DNA of 64,000 nucleotides from Pseudomonadota bacterium (GCA_023388355.1 JAEWGI010000065.1:58399-122398); one strand, 5' to 3'. Shown: positions 28,446 to 38,991, numbered from the stretch's first letter. Numbers and translations: made by a program. Notes: generated by a model from the letters alone, not told the origin.

Positions 28446-29870
28446 CTACAACCCCGGCGGCAACGTCACCTCGAACCGCGCCCCGCCCAGTTCCTCCGAC
28501 CGGCCCACCTGCAGTTCGCCGCGGTAGCTGGCCACGATGTCCTGCACGATCGACAGGCCGATGCCGTGGCCCTGCACGCGCTCGTCGCCGCGCACTCCGC
28601 GCTGCAGCACCAGCGGAATGCGCTCTTCGGGGATGCCGGGGCCGTCGTCGTCCACCGCAACCAGCAGGCCCGGGCGCCGGTTGGGCGCGCTGGCGCCGGG
28701 CCTGACCGTGAGCAGCACGCGCGAACGCGCCCACTTGAACGCGTTCTCGATCAGGTTGCCAAGCAGCTCCTGCAGATCGCCCGGCTCGCCGTGGAAGCGC
28801 GCCGCCGGATCGATTTCGAACTCGCAGATCACGCCCTTGCCGGCGTAGATCTTCTCCAGCCCCTGGACCAGGCTTTCGGCGTAGGGCTCGATCTCGACCG
28901 GCGCGGCGAACAGCTTGTGCCCGGTCGCCGAAGCGCGGCCAAGCTGGTAGCTCACCAGGTCGGTCATGCGCTGCAGCTGGGTGGCGACCTCGTCGCGCAG
29001 CTCCTGCTCGCTGGCATCGGAGTCCAGGCGCGCGCGCATCACCGCCAGCGGCGTCTTCAGGCTGTGCGCCAGGTCGCCCATGGTGTTGCGCTGCTGTTCG
29101 AGGTTCTCGCGCTCGCTCTCGATCAGGGCGTTGATGCTGTCGGTCAGCGGTTCGAGTTCGCGCGGATGGTGCTCACCCATGCGGTGCGCCTGTCCGCGCT
29201 GCACCCGGGTGAGCTCGTCGACCACCTTGCGCAGCGGCCACAGGCTCCAGCGCAGCACCAGGGTCTGCAGCAGCAGCAGGATCAGCCCGGCCACGCCCAG
29301 GTAGCCCCACAGCGCGCCGCGGAACACGTGCACCTGGCGCGGCACGGTGCCGGCGTCCTCCATCACGTAGATGGTGTAGGGAAACTCCGATTCGGGCGTG
29401 GATGTCTGCGGCGCCCAGACCATGCCCAGTCCGTAACGGTAGACGTGCCCCGCGGTGCCGTCGCTGCGGATCATCGGCAGTGGACCCTCGAACTTCTCCT
29501 CGCCGCCGGCCAGCATCGTCGCGTCCGGCAGCTGCGGGCCGGAGGCCGAGCGCGAGATCCAGCCGCCCTCGGGCAGCACGATCTCGGCGTACAGGCCGCT
29601 GCCGGGGCGGTCGAAGCGCTCGTCGGGGCCGTTGTCGGGCGAATACAGATCGCCGCTGCGCAGGAACTCCACGTCGCCGGCGTAGGCCAGCACGTAGTTG
29701 CGCAGGCGGTCGCGCTGGCCTTCGCTGGCCACGTCGAGGAAGGCGCGGTCGAGCGCGAAGCCGGCCAGCGCCAGGAATGCGACCAGGCCCAGGCTTGCGG
29801 CCATCAGCTGGCGCGCCTGCAGCGAACGCGTGCGCCACGGCAGCGTGCGCGGGGATTTGCCGGTACTCAT
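28446..29870 (-). CDS. phoQ: Sensor histidine kinase PhoQ
   Basis: Inner-membrane sensor of 474 residues: transmembrane helix at about 22-42, periplasmic sensor (about 43-185), second helix (WGYLGVAGLILLLLQTLVL), HAMP-like linker, dimerisation domain with the phosphorylated histidine in LAHSLKTPLAV, and an ATPase with NLIENAFKWA, DDDGPGIPEERI and GHGIGLSIV. PhoQ kinases respond to low Mg2+, acid or cationic peptides. The start at 29870 gives MSTGKSPRT; an upstream ATG at 29930 is possible. phoP is upstream on the same strand. Confidence 0.92.
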   Translation of the reverse strand: MSTGKSPRTLPWRTRSLQARQLMAASLGLVAFLALAGFALDRAFLDVASEGQRDRLRNYVLAYAGDVEFLRSGDLYSPDNGPDERFDRPGSGLYAEIVLPEGGWISRSASGPQLPDATMLAGGEEKFEGPLPMIRSDGTAGHVYRYGLGMVWAPQTSTPESEFPYTIYVMEDAGTVPRQVHVFRGALWGYLGVAGLILLLLQTLVLRWSLWPLRKVVDELTRVQRGQAHRMGEHHPRELEPLTDSINALIESERENLEQQRNTMGDLAHSLKTPLAVMRARLDSDASEQELRDEVATQLQRMTDLVSYQLGRASATGHKLFAAPVEIEPYAESLVQGLEKIYAGKGVICEFEIDPAARFHGEPGDLQELLGNLIENAFKWARSRVLLTVRPGASAPNRRPGLLVAVDDDGPGIPEERIPLVLQRGVRGDERVQGHGIGLSIVQDIVASYRGELQVGRSEELGGARFEVTLPPGL

Positions 29871-29998
29871 CGGGGTGTCAGGAAGGGCATCTGGACGCGG
29901 CACGACGCGACAATGCGCCATGGGCGCCACGATAGCCGATCAGGCGGCGTGGTCCGCGCCGCGACTCGCCGCGGGCGCGACGGCCGCCGGCTCTGGAT

Positions 29999-30685
29999 TC
30001 AACCCTCGCCGTTGCGCGGAATGGCGAAGCGATAGCCGCGACCGCGCACGGTCTCGATCGGCTTGAGCGTGCCTTCCGGGTCGAGCTTCTTGCGCAGCCG
30101 GCCGATGAAGACTTCCAGCACGTTCGAATCGCGGTCGAAGTCCTGCTGGTAGATGTGCTCGGTCAGGTCGGCCTTCGACACCAGCTCGCCGGCGTGCATC
30201 ATCAGGTACTCGAGCACCTTGTACTCGTAGCTGGTCAGGTCGACATTCTGGCCGTGCACGGTGACCGTCTGCGCGGCCAGGTCCAGCACCACCGCGCCGC
30301 ATTCGAGCGTGGGCTTGCTCCAGCCCGCCGCGCGCCGCACCAGCGCGTTGATGCGCGCGAGCAGTTCCTCCACGTGGAAGGGCTTGACCAGGTAGTCGTC
30401 GGCGCCCTGCTTGAGGCCGTCGACCTTGTCCTGCCAGCTCGAGCGCGCGGTCAGGATCAGCACCGGAAACTGCTTGCCCTCGTCGCGCAGCGCCTTGACC
30501 AGTTCCATGCCCGACATCTTGGGCAGGCCCAGGTCGATGATGCCCACGTCGAAGGGGACTTCGCGGCCCATGTAGAGGCCTTCCTCGCCGTCCTGGGCGG
30601 CATCCACGGCAAAGCCCTCGCGCTTCAGGCGCGCGGCCAGGGTTTCACGCAGGGGAGCTTCGTCTTCGACGAGCAGGATGCGCAT
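29999..30685 (-). CDS. phoP: Response regulator PhoP
   Basis: OmpR-type regulator of 228 residues: receiver domain with acidic pocket VEDEAP, phosphoacceptor aspartate in GIIDLGLPKMSG and switch lysine in LVKPFHVEE; then the winged-helix effector (LTSYEYKVLEYLMMHAGELVS, RGRGYRFAIP). It pairs with phoQ downstream and controls envelope and virulence genes in relatives. The PepSY gene lies 65 bp upstream in the same direction and is likely in the same transcript. Confidence 0.95.
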   Translation of the reverse strand: MRILLVEDEAPLRETLAARLKREGFAVDAAQDGEEGLYMGREVPFDVGIIDLGLPKMSGMELVKALRDEGKQFPVLILTARSSWQDKVDGLKQGADDYLVKPFHVEELLARINALVRRAAGWSKPTLECGAVVLDLAAQTVTVHGQNVDLTSYEYKVLEYLMMHAGELVSKADLTEHIYQQDFDRDSNVLEVFIGRLRKKLDPEGTLKPIETVRGRGYRFAIPRNGEG

Positions 30686-30750
30686 GGAGGGGCTCCGTTC
30701 GGTTCAGGATGCGGCCAGTGTGGCCGGACTTTCCTGAACAGAATGCCGCC

Positions 30751-31140
30751 TCAGTCGTGGTCGTCGCGTGTAGGCCGACGGGGCGGCGGCGGCTGGCGGC
30801 GGTTCGGATCGTCGACGTAGACGCGCACCCGGCCCCGGTCGTCCATCGCCTTGATCCGGTTCACGTCGCGGCCGTCGGACTGCATGCGTTCCACGCTCAG
30901 CACCCGGCTGCCGCGATGGTTGCGCTCGAAGCGGCGCACCGAATCCGACAGCGCGTCGCGGTTGCGCGAGGGCGGCGTCGCGCCGCGGTCGCCGCGGTCG
31001 CGCGGGGCGTCATGACGTGGCGCTTCGCGACGCTCGCGCGGCGGGTCCTGCGCCCAGCCCGGGGTCGGGCCGACGAGCGCGACCAGCGCGATCGAGACGG
31101 CGGCAACGAAGGGAGACGGACGGAGCGACGGCACGGTCAT
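30751..31140 (-). CDS. Secreted PepSY-like protein upstream of phoPQ
   Basis: 129 residues. A signal peptide (VAAVSIALVALVGPTPGWAQ) is followed by an Arg/Pro/Asp-rich spacer and a PepSY-like fold at about 60-115 (LSDSVRRFERNHRGSRVLSV, RVRVYVDDPNRR). PepSY domains often inhibit proteases or act with two-component sensors. Its position just before phoP suggests it feeds into PhoQ sensing or is a PhoP target; that is inference. Confidence 0.75.
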   Translation of the reverse strand: MTVPSLRPSPFVAAVSIALVALVGPTPGWAQDPPRERREAPRHDAPRDRGDRGATPPSRNRDALSDSVRRFERNHRGSRVLSVERMQSDGRDVNRIKAMDDRGRVRVYVDDPNRRQPPPPRRPTRDDHD

Positions 31141-31287
31141 GGCGGGACAACGGCGTGGGCCAGATGCGGCTGGCCCCCTGTCGAGGGTGGACTGGCATTC
31201 TTGGAGGCCGGCGGTGAACAGGCCTTAACTTTTCCTTCACCGCCCAGCCGCTGTTCATGGGCAGCCGCCGTAGCACGGGCCGCACGT

Positions 31288-32222
31288 TCAGAACACTTCG
31301 GCCACGCAGCAGCGCAGCGAGCCACCGGCCGCCTCCACCGCCGACAGACCGACCGGCCGCAGCTCGAATCCTGCCGCGTCCAGCATCCGCGCGGTGCCGG
31401 GCGCCAGCGCGCGCGCGGCGGTGGCGCTCATGCACACGCTGCCCGGCGCCAGGCTGATGGCGTTGCCGACGAAGCCCGCGCGCTCGCCCGGCGCCAGCAT
31501 GGCCGCGTGGGGATGGAGGCCGGCGATGGCCGTCGCCACCGCCGGGTCGGCGAATCCGTCCGGACTGACGAGCGCGGCCCGGCCGGCCAGCACCGCCAGC
31601 ACCACGTTGGCGTGGTACTCGCCCGGCGCCAGCTCGAACACGAGGGTGGCGCGCAGGCCGAAGGCCTCGTGCATCAGCGCCGCGCCCCGTGCGTCGCAGC
31701 GCTCGGACAGGCCGCAGTAGCCCAGGCCGCGGGCGCGGTCGATGACGAGGGCGCCGGTCAGCTCGCAGGGATGCGGCTGGGTGGACAGGTCGCACTCGTC
31801 ATAGCCCGCGACCTCGCGGAACCAGCGCCGAATGTCCTCGCGCTCGGCCTCGCGCCGGCGCACCGGATGGCGCATGCGGCCGATCACCAGCCGCGGCGCG
31901 AACCCGTCGCCCAGGCGCGCATCGGCGCGCGCGGTGGCGAATACGTTGTTGGGGAACAGCGCATCGGGCGTGTCGGCGTGGCCGGCGAAGCACGCCGTCG
32001 GCAGCAGCTGCGACAGGGCCGTGTGCAGGTCGCGATGCTGCTGCAACGCGAGCGCGGCATCGAACGCGGCGGCGGGCGCCATGTAGCGGTTGTCAGTCGC
32101 CGATTCTCCCGCGCGGGCAAAGCCGTCGGGCGACACCAGGAAGGCCGCGCGCGCGGTGGCCGGCCCGAAATCCGCCGCGAGGTCGCGGGCCGTCGCGACG
32201 AAGGCCGCGACGTCGCGGGTGA

Positions 32223-32226
<4 letters not shown>
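31288..32226 (-). CDS. Arginine deiminase-related hydrolase (CtlX-like)
   Basis: 312-residue guanidino-group hydrolase family protein. Diagnostic blocks: ALFPNNVFATARAD (substrate-binding Asn-Asn), LTGALVIDRARGLGYCGLS, GEYHANVVLAVL (catalytic His) and the C-terminal GGSLRCCVAEVF with the nucleophilic cysteine. Relatives act on citrulline or dimethylarginine; the substrate is not determined here. Its start overlaps the dusA stop by 4 bases, so the two genes are co-translated. Confidence 0.85.
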
Positions 32227-33278
<1,052 letters not shown>

Positions 33279-33284
33279 TCCCAC

Positions 33285-33680
33285 TTTCCAGGGACTCGCC
33301 GTTACGGGGCGAGCCTCAGCTTGCGCTCAGACTGATCAAGCGGTCGGCAACTTGAAACGCCACGACATTCGCTCATAGGCGGCAAGTTGCAGCCGCTGCA
33401 TGCCTTTCGACCAACAGGCTGGCGCAGATCAACAGGTCTACCGCATGAGAAGTCGCGTGAACGGACAGCGTAGCATTTGCGCCAGAGCGACCAGAGATCG
33501 AACGATCATGGCCGCGACGGGGCCTTTCCGAGGACTGGGCAGCTCACCGGAATAGCCTTCCTTCGCGAGTATCCTCTGGGCCGATATGCACTGGCCGCTA
33601 TAACGAACAGAAAGAAAGGATCCTTTCGGATCCGATCTTCATGCCCTCTGCGGAGATCTCGTTTGGACTCCAAACCGCCT
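33285..33680. other. Gene-free left end of island
   Basis: About 400 bp without a plausible gene, visibly less GC-rich than its surroundings. It holds a small stem at 33295-33313 (CTCGCC/GGCGAG) and a GGATCC-TTTC-GGATCC dyad near 33617. This is where dusA-type islands usually carry an integrase; none is visible. The new dusA promoter must lie here. Confidence 0.5.
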
Positions 33681-33953
33681 CTAGTTGCGGATCTCTTCGA
33701 TCCGCGTCACGCGGCCATCGATCAGGATAAAGTTCACCTGCTTGTCGTGCAGGTAGTACTCCCAGCGCTCGCCCTCGGCGCCGCCGTACTTGTTCTCCAG
33801 TATCACGATGCGGTCGGGTTTGCCACCTTTCTGCATCAACGTGCCCGCACCGTCGCCGTCGGTCACAATGCCCTTCGGAAACACGAATGATGCGGCGCTG
33901 GCCGCATCGATCGACAGCGAGGCGAGCAGCGCAAATGCAAGAATGGTACGCAT
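33681..33953 (-). CDS. DUF2845 family exported protein
   Basis: 90 residues with a signal peptide (ILAFALLASLSIDAASA) and a compact domain resembling DUF2845: KGIVTDGDGAGTLMQKGGKPD followed by GGAEGERWEYYLHDKQVNF and an ending RVTRIEEIRN. The frame is open further up (to 34178), but the ATG at 33953 starts the signal peptide and has CGGAG about 12 bases upstream. Function unknown. Confidence 0.8.
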   Translation of the reverse strand: MRTILAFALLASLSIDAASAASFVFPKGIVTDGDGAGTLMQKGGKPDRIVILENKYGGAEGERWEYYLHDKQVNFILIDGRVTRIEEIRN

Positions 33954-34313
33954 GATGAACTCCGTTCGGGTGGCCTGCGCCCGGAGATGCAGGCTCTCGG
34001 GTTTGAGTTGGATACAGCGCTTCAGATCGTTCCCGCTTTCGTGGAGCGTGACCGCTGCGGTTTTCTCGATCGAATAGCCCAGCTCGGATGGCGGGATGAT
34101 ATTTTCGTGCTTCAGGTCATGGGAGTGATGATCGTCGAGCTTGAGCACCGCGAAGGCTCGTGTGAACGCGATACCCATCGGCGCCGGCCGTCAGGGAAAT
34201 ATTCGATCTGGTGCTGGTCGACACACGTCGTGCTGCTGCCCCACGATTTTTCAAGCTGCGCCGACCAACCGGAACCGCTTATGGCGCCTCCCTTGTGACG
34301 CAGGCGAGCCACC
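33954..34313. other. No recognisable gene
   Basis: 360 bp of comparatively AT-rich sequence between two minus-strand genes. Open frames exist on both strands (for example 33987-34298 on plus), but none has a start signal or recognisable motif. It may be a decayed gene or the promoter region of the DUF2845 gene. Confidence 0.4.
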
Positions 34314-35360
34314 TCACTGCCGCATGCCCGGCTGCCACCCGCTTTCGTGCAGGAGCGCATCCGGATCCTGCATCCTGAGGATCCGCTCCAGCGCGCCGCG
34401 CTTGTCGCTCGCCTGCTGGTAGTAGGTCTTGACGATTCGGTAGCCGACCCAGTAGCCGAGGTCGTAGGGCTCGTCGGACCCCGCGCGGTAGTTGTCCGTC
34501 CATGCGGACAGATCGGTCTTGTGCATGTCCTTGACGAAGGCGGTTTCGATCTCCAGCTCGCGCCCGCGCGTCCATTCGGCATGACGCGAGTTGCCCACGC
34601 TGCCTGAAATCAGCTCCGCGACGAACTCGGCCGCGCCTTCCACCAGAGACCTGCGCAGCACCGTGGCCCGCGGGTCTCCGGGCTCCGGCGCATCCAGGGC
34701 AGCAAGCTGCTGGGTATGCGCGTACTCGTGTGCGATCACGTGAACGAAGCGATCCTCCAGATCGGGATTCATGAAGTCTGCAGCGCACAGCGCCTCCAGC
34801 CCGATCGTCACCCCCGACGGGTTCACGATCCCCACCGGACGGCCGCGGCCGACCACGATCGCCACAGGCGGATACTCAGCCTTCGGATACAGCGCTGACA
34901 GCTTGGCAAGCGCGACTTGGAGCCGGCGCACCACCGCCGGCAGCACATGCAGGCACTCTCGCGCCTGCTCGTAGAGCGCCGGCTCGGATCTGATCCGCTC
35001 GGCGATCCGCTTGCCGGTGACACGCCGCAACTGCGCGAACTCCCGGAGGCTGGAGCTGCCCTTCGCAAGGTATTCGGCCTCGAGCTGATCGGCGCTCGGA
35101 CGTCCGTCGGCCGCATCGTAGACGGCGTAGAAGCGCGTCACGTCCGCGGTCCGGATCTCCGGTTCTGCCTGATCCGGACGAGACTGCGCCGAAAGGCCGG
35201 ATGGGACGTCGCCCGGGCTGGCCGGCTCCGAACTGGCGGCGTCGGCATCATGAAGCGGCGCAGCGGCATGCCGCGCTTCCGCTGCGCAGGCGAAGCAACA
35301 CGCCAGCCACAGGACGGCGAGGGAAGCGTGTCGGCCTTTCATGAGGCGGGTGGTATTCAT
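34314..35360 (-). CDS. DUF2268-type putative zinc protease, exported
   Basis: 348 residues. The ATG at 35360 is preceded by GGAG with good spacing. A signal peptide (LAVLWLACCFACAAEA) leads to a region resembling DUF2268 predicted Zn-dependent proteases: HVIAHEYAHTQQ (HExxH) near residue 210, the downstream helix LVEGAAEFVAELISG supplying the third ligand, and YDLGYWVGYRIVKTYY. Probably periplasmic or a lipoprotein. It is the last gene of the TetR-flanked operon in the island. Confidence 0.8.
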   Translation of the reverse strand: MNTTRLMKGRHASLAVLWLACCFACAAEARHAAAPLHDADAASSEPASPGDVPSGLSAQSRPDQAEPEIRTADVTRFYAVYDAADGRPSADQLEAEYLAKGSSSLREFAQLRRVTGKRIAERIRSEPALYEQARECLHVLPAVVRRLQVALAKLSALYPKAEYPPVAIVVGRGRPVGIVNPSGVTIGLEALCAADFMNPDLEDRFVHVIAHEYAHTQQLAALDAPEPGDPRATVLRRSLVEGAAEFVAELISGSVGNSRHAEWTRGRELEIETAFVKDMHKTDLSAWTDNYRAGSDEPYDLGYWVGYRIVKTYYQQASDKRGALERILRMQDPDALLHESGWQPGMRQ

Positions 35361-35982
35361 CGGATCTCCGAGTGGGAAACGAATCGAGAGGCCCCGGAAT
35401 CACGACCCTGCCGTCCCCGGAGGTGACTGACCCGTTGTCGCCATGCGCGTGTTTGCGCGGCCGCGGGGACAGCCACATCGTGATGCGCGCCCGGAAGACG
35501 GCCGCTTCGCCCGCATCCCGGACATCGACGACCACGGGCAGTTCGTAGCCCGACTCCCGGTGTTCCACAAGCCCGATGGGACGGGCGATGGCGCGCATGT
35601 TGCCGATCGCCTTGCCGAGGTATTCGACCGTCATGCCCTTGGGGATCCAGCGCATGCTTGCGGGCGTGGTGGCTTCCATCATCACGCCGGCGGCCAGCTC
35701 CGCCAAGTTGCACAGGGCGATCGCGTGCACGGTCCCGATATGGTTGTGCACCGCGCGCCGGTCGGCAATTTCCACTTCGCACCGTCCTGGCTCGACACGG
35801 GTGAAGCGGGGGGCGATGGTGGAGAAGTACGGGGCCTTCCAGCAGACAATCCGTCCGAACAGCCAACGGCCGAACGGCCACCGCTGCATCCGCTGGAAGG
35901 TCCCGGCAAGTTGCGGGCGCCCTCCCGACACGGGGGGAGACGCGCGTGAAGATCCGGATGGGCGCGAGCGCGAGGGGCTCAT
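35248..35982 (-). CDS. DUF4442 hotdog-fold (thioesterase-like) protein, 3' end over-runs next gene
   Basis: Hotdog-fold protein of the DUF4442 family: KAPYFSTIAPRFTRVEPG, NHIGTVHAIALCNLAELAAG, MRWIPKGMTVEYLGKA and ARITMWLSP are all typical. The family normally ends soon after the last motif (about 160 residues), but here the frame runs on for about 70 more codons and overlaps the signal-peptide codons of the downstream protease gene by 113 bp. That suggests loss of the original stop. Start at 35982 or the later ATG 35889. A role in lipid/acyl-CoA turnover is inferred. Confidence 0.75.
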   Translation of the reverse strand: MSPSRSRPSGSSRASPPVSGGRPQLAGTFQRMQRWPFGRWLFGRIVCWKAPYFSTIAPRFTRVEPGRCEVEIADRRAVHNHIGTVHAIALCNLAELAAGVMMEATTPASMRWIPKGMTVEYLGKAIGNMRAIARPIGLVEHRESGYELPVVVDVRDAGEAAVFRARITMWLSPRPRKHAHGDNGSVTSGDGRVVIPGPLDSFPTRRSDEYHPPHERPTRFPRRPVAGVLLRLRSGSAACRCAAS

Positions 35983-36022
35983 GCGTGCTGTGCTCTCAGG
36001 TCGGGGTTGTCTGGTCCGGGAA

Positions 36023-36715
36023 TCAGCGTGCAGCCGAACTCGATGGCCATGCGTCCTGCTCGAGGTAGTCGTCGAACCAGATGTGCGGCAGGGTTTCGGC
36101 TTGCGCCATCCACTCGCGCACCAGCGGATAGGTGAGCAGGCGCCGGCTCCATGCGTCGGCGGCCGGCCAACGCTCCAGCTCCGGGTCGTGCGCCCGCAGC
36201 CGCACGATCGTCGGAACATGCATGAGATCGGCCAGGGAGATGCCACCGAACAGGAACGGGCCGCCGTGTGCGTGCAGGAGGGCGTCGTAATGTGCGAACA
36301 GCCTGGCGCACTGCGCCTGTTCGTCGTGCGTCAACGCCCTCCGGACGGGATAGAAGGCGCTTTCGAAACTGATCCTGCGGCAGAGCGACGACAATCCGGC
36401 GTGCTGCCAGGCCGACAGGGAGCGCGCCTGGGCGCGCACTTCGTCGTCCTCGGGCAGCAGGCGCCCGCCGCAGGCATCGTTGGCGAATTCCATGATCGCC
36501 AGCGAGTCGTGGATGATCGTGCGGTCGGTCGCCAGGACCGGCACCGAGGCCGACGGCGACAGTTCGCCGATCCGGGCGAGATTTCCGTAGCGCTGGGGAC
36601 GTCGGATGTCCACGAGGACCTCCTCGAATTCCACCCCGGCCTCGCGCAGCGCCAGCCATGCGCGCATGGCCCAGCTCGATGCGTTCTTGTTGCCGATGTA
36701 AAGCGTGTACGACAT
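36023..36715 (-). CDS. Glutathione S-transferase family protein
   Basis: 230 residues: thioredoxin-like N-terminal domain (YTLYIGNKNASSWAMRAWLA, with the activating Ser; PSASVPVLATD containing the cis-Pro; HDSLAIMEFAN) and an all-helical C-terminal domain (GGISLADLMHVPTIVRL). Likely conjugates or detoxifies electrophiles. It lies 39 bp after the DUF4345 gene in the same operon. Confidence 0.88.
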   Translation of the reverse strand: MSYTLYIGNKNASSWAMRAWLALREAGVEFEEVLVDIRRPQRYGNLARIGELSPSASVPVLATDRTIIHDSLAIMEFANDACGGRLLPEDDEVRAQARSLSAWQHAGLSSLCRRISFESAFYPVRRALTHDEQAQCARLFAHYDALLHAHGGPFLFGGISLADLMHVPTIVRLRAHDPELERWPAADAWSRRLLTYPLVREWMAQAETLPHIWFDDYLEQDAWPSSSAAR

Positions 36716-36754
36716 TGCGGAGCCTAATGGTCGAGGGGATCGCCCGATGACTGC

Positions 36755-37195
36755 TTACGACCGACGATTGGGTGTTCGGGTCACCACCCGCTGCACGTCG
36801 CCGGACTGCTTCGATCGTGGCATCCACAGCAGCAGCAGGGGCGGCGCCAGGATCTCGACGACAAGCAGGCCGACCACCGCAGGAGGCGGCGCGCCGTATG
36901 CGAACCATGGGACCAGCCTCGACAGGCCGGCCGCGAAGGTGATCGCCAGTGCGCAGACCAGTACCGGCCTGAATCTGTCCAGATCCCGGGATGCCAGCCA
37001 GTACACGGCGGCGAAGATCAGATAGGAAACCCCGAAGTAGCGATTCTGGCTGGAAAGCCCCGGGTCGCCGGCAACGGTCGCGGCGAGTTCGATCCCGAGC
37101 AACGCGTCGGCCTGCAGTCCAAGTGCCAGGTGCTGCGCGCTGACGGCCGACGTCAGCAGGGCCAAGCCCTTCAACACGATCGGGAACGTGCTCAC
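36755..37195 (-). CDS. DUF4345-like membrane protein
   Basis: 146 residues with four hydrophobic helices (FPIVLKGLALLTSAVSA; NRYFGVSYLIFAAVYWLA; FRPVLVCALAITFAAGLSRL; PAVVGLLVVEILAPPLLLLW), the pattern of small DUF4345-type membrane proteins. It starts at a GTG that overlaps the SRPBCC stop (GTGA), so the genes are coupled. Function unknown. Confidence 0.75.
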   Translation of the reverse strand: MSTFPIVLKGLALLTSAVSAQHLALGLQADALLGIELAATVAGDPGLSSQNRYFGVSYLIFAAVYWLASRDLDRFRPVLVCALAITFAAGLSRLVPWFAYGAPPPAVVGLLVVEILAPPLLLLWMPRSKQSGDVQRVVTRTPNRRS

Positions 37196-37662
37196 ATGCC
37201 GGCCCCGCCGTGCCCAGGGCCTGGCGCCCCGGCCTCGCGCCACGACGATTCGCACCGCGCCTTGAGGCCCAGGGCTTCCATTCGCAGGTAGCGTCGGTGT
37301 CTGGCTCGCGCGAACCATGCGACCAGCCCGGCGGGAAACCCGGTGAACGCCAGTTGCAGGTGCACCTGCGACCCCGCCGGCACCGGCGTGATCGCGTGGC
37401 GTGCTTCGATGCACATTCCGAACCTGGGGGTGGTCCACGAGAACGAGACGCCCGGCTCAAGCTGCGTCACCGTCCAGACCATCGCCTGCGTTCCCGGCTG
37501 CAGAATGCGGTAGCGGCGTCTCGGCGCCAGCTCCCGCCCATCCAGCGGCACGACCTGTCCGATCGACGGCGTCCATTCGGGCCAGTGGACGACGTCACCG
37601 ATCACGCGCCAGACATGATCGTGCGGACATGCGATGTCGACGTGCTCCGTCTCAGTCCGCAT
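37192..37662 (-). CDS. SRPBCC (START/polyketide cyclase fold) protein
   Basis: 156 residues with the helix-grip fold: N-terminal DIACPHDHVWRVIGDVVHWP, central SFSWTTPRFGMCIEARHAI and a C-terminal amphipathic helix. Such proteins bind hydrophobic ligands or act as cyclases. Placed between the FAD monooxygenase (54 bp upstream) and DUF4345 (4-bp overlap), it likely handles a hydrophobic substrate of that operon. Confidence 0.82.
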   Translation of the reverse strand: MRTETEHVDIACPHDHVWRVIGDVVHWPEWTPSIGQVVPLDGRELAPRRRYRILQPGTQAMVWTVTQLEPGVSFSWTTPRFGMCIEARHAITPVPAGSQVHLQLAFTGFPAGLVAWFARARHRRYLRMEALGLKARCESSWREAGAPGPGHGGAGM

Positions 37663-37716
37663 GCTGCGCCGCCTCCGGAAACGGCTTCAAGGACGACACG
37701 GTCCATGTCGGCAGGT

Positions 37717-38871
37717 TCATGAGTAACCCGCCAGCAGATTGGCCACGCGATGGCGCACCGGAGGCAGGCGCCCCGCCCACGAGATCGCGACATTGCGGAC
37801 CCGGCGCAGGCCTGCATCGGGCAGCGTCGCGATGCGCGTCAGGCGATGCGTCAGTCGCAGGATCCTGCGTGCCGCCGCCCTGCGCTGCATCGCATACGCG
37901 TCCAACGCACCCGTACCGCCGTGCTTGATGGCATGCGCCAAGGCCTCACCCAGATGGCAGGCATCGCGCAGCCCGAGGTTCATGCCCTGCCCTCCGGCCG
38001 GGCTGTGCACGTGCGCGGCATCGCCCACCAGCAAGACGGGGCCATCGTGAAAGGTGCTCGCCAGCTTGTGGTGCACCCGGAAGCGGGATCCCCACAGGAT
38101 TTCACGGACACGAGCGCCGGACGAAGGTCCGCGCGTGTCCAGCAGTCCCTGCACGTCCTGCAGGGTGGGCGTTGCAGGTGCGTCCGGATACTGGGCGACG
38201 ACGCGATAGCGTTGCCGCGACATCGGCGCGACCACCAGCGTGCCGTCCCCCGAGAAGAACAGCGAGACCTGGTCCGGGGCGATCAGCCAGTCCATCCGCA
38301 CGTCCGCCAGCAGGAACGATCCATAGGTGGACCCGGGAAAGTCGATCTCCGCCGCACCGCGGACCGCGCTCGCCTCGCCGTCCGCGCCCACCAGGAACCG
38401 CGCCCTCACGCTGAAGCTTGCCTGCGGATCCGCGCAGGCGGCGACCACGCCTCCATCCGAGCGCTCATAGCCGCTGAACCGGACCGGCCTCCTCACCTGA
38501 TGCCCGAGGTCCGCGAGCCGCTCCGTCAGGATCCGCTCGCTTTCGTCCTGCGGGATCATCAGTGCGAACTTCCTGTCGCCCGGCAACACGGAGAAATCGG
38601 TGCGGAGCAGGACCTCGTCCCGATCGCGGATCATGAAGCGCGACGCGCGGATGCCTTCCGACACCAGTCGCTCGGTGACCTGGAGCCCGTCGAGCGCCTC
38701 CAGGGTCGCCGCATGGATGACGGCTGCCCGCGAGGTGTTCTGCGCTTCGGCAAGCGCGTCGACGATGATGAAGTCGACCTCACGCATGGCGAGGCCGATC
38801 GCCGTGGCGAGTCCACAGGGGCCGGCGCCAACGATCAGCACATCGGTATCGAGGCTGGGGGATTCGGTCAC
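37717..38871 (-). CDS. FAD-dependent monooxygenase (aromatic hydroxylase type)
   Basis: 384-residue class A flavin monooxygenase. Dinucleotide motif VLIVGAGPCGLATAIGLA at the start, FLVGADGEASAVR in the middle, and the FAD motif VLLVGDAAHVHSPAGGQGMN near residue 285. A GTG at 38871 with GAGG about 12 bases before it is the likely start; an in-frame ATG at 38904 is an alternative. Substrate unknown, probably an aromatic or polyene. Confidence 0.85.
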   Translation of the reverse strand: MTESPSLDTDVLIVGAGPCGLATAIGLAMREVDFIIVDALAEAQNTSRAAVIHAATLEALDGLQVTERLVSEGIRASRFMIRDRDEVLLRTDFSVLPGDRKFALMIPQDESERILTERLADLGHQVRRPVRFSGYERSDGGVVAACADPQASFSVRARFLVGADGEASAVRGAAEIDFPGSTYGSFLLADVRMDWLIAPDQVSLFFSGDGTLVVAPMSRQRYRVVAQYPDAPATPTLQDVQGLLDTRGPSSGARVREILWGSRFRVHHKLASTFHDGPVLLVGDAAHVHSPAGGQGMNLGLRDACHLGEALAHAIKHGGTGALDAYAMQRRAAARRILRLTHRLTRIATLPDAGLRRVRNVAISWAGRLPPVRHRVANLLAGYS

Positions 38872-38991
38872 AGGTCGGGATCCTCGAAGCGGGTGATGTC
38901 GCATGCCTGCGCGGCGATGCGGGCGCGATGCCGTGGATGGTCGGCCGGCCGGGTGCCGGACCCGACCACATTCCAACAGACAGGCCTCGGA

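Noticed and set aside
33477..33890. 137-codon plus-strand ORF at the left island end, considered as an integrase remnant
   Set aside because: No tyrosine-recombinase motifs; the second half is antisense to the DUF2845 gene.
34112..34582. 156-codon minus-strand ORF
   Set aside because: Overlaps the DUF2268 protease in another frame; low-complexity product.
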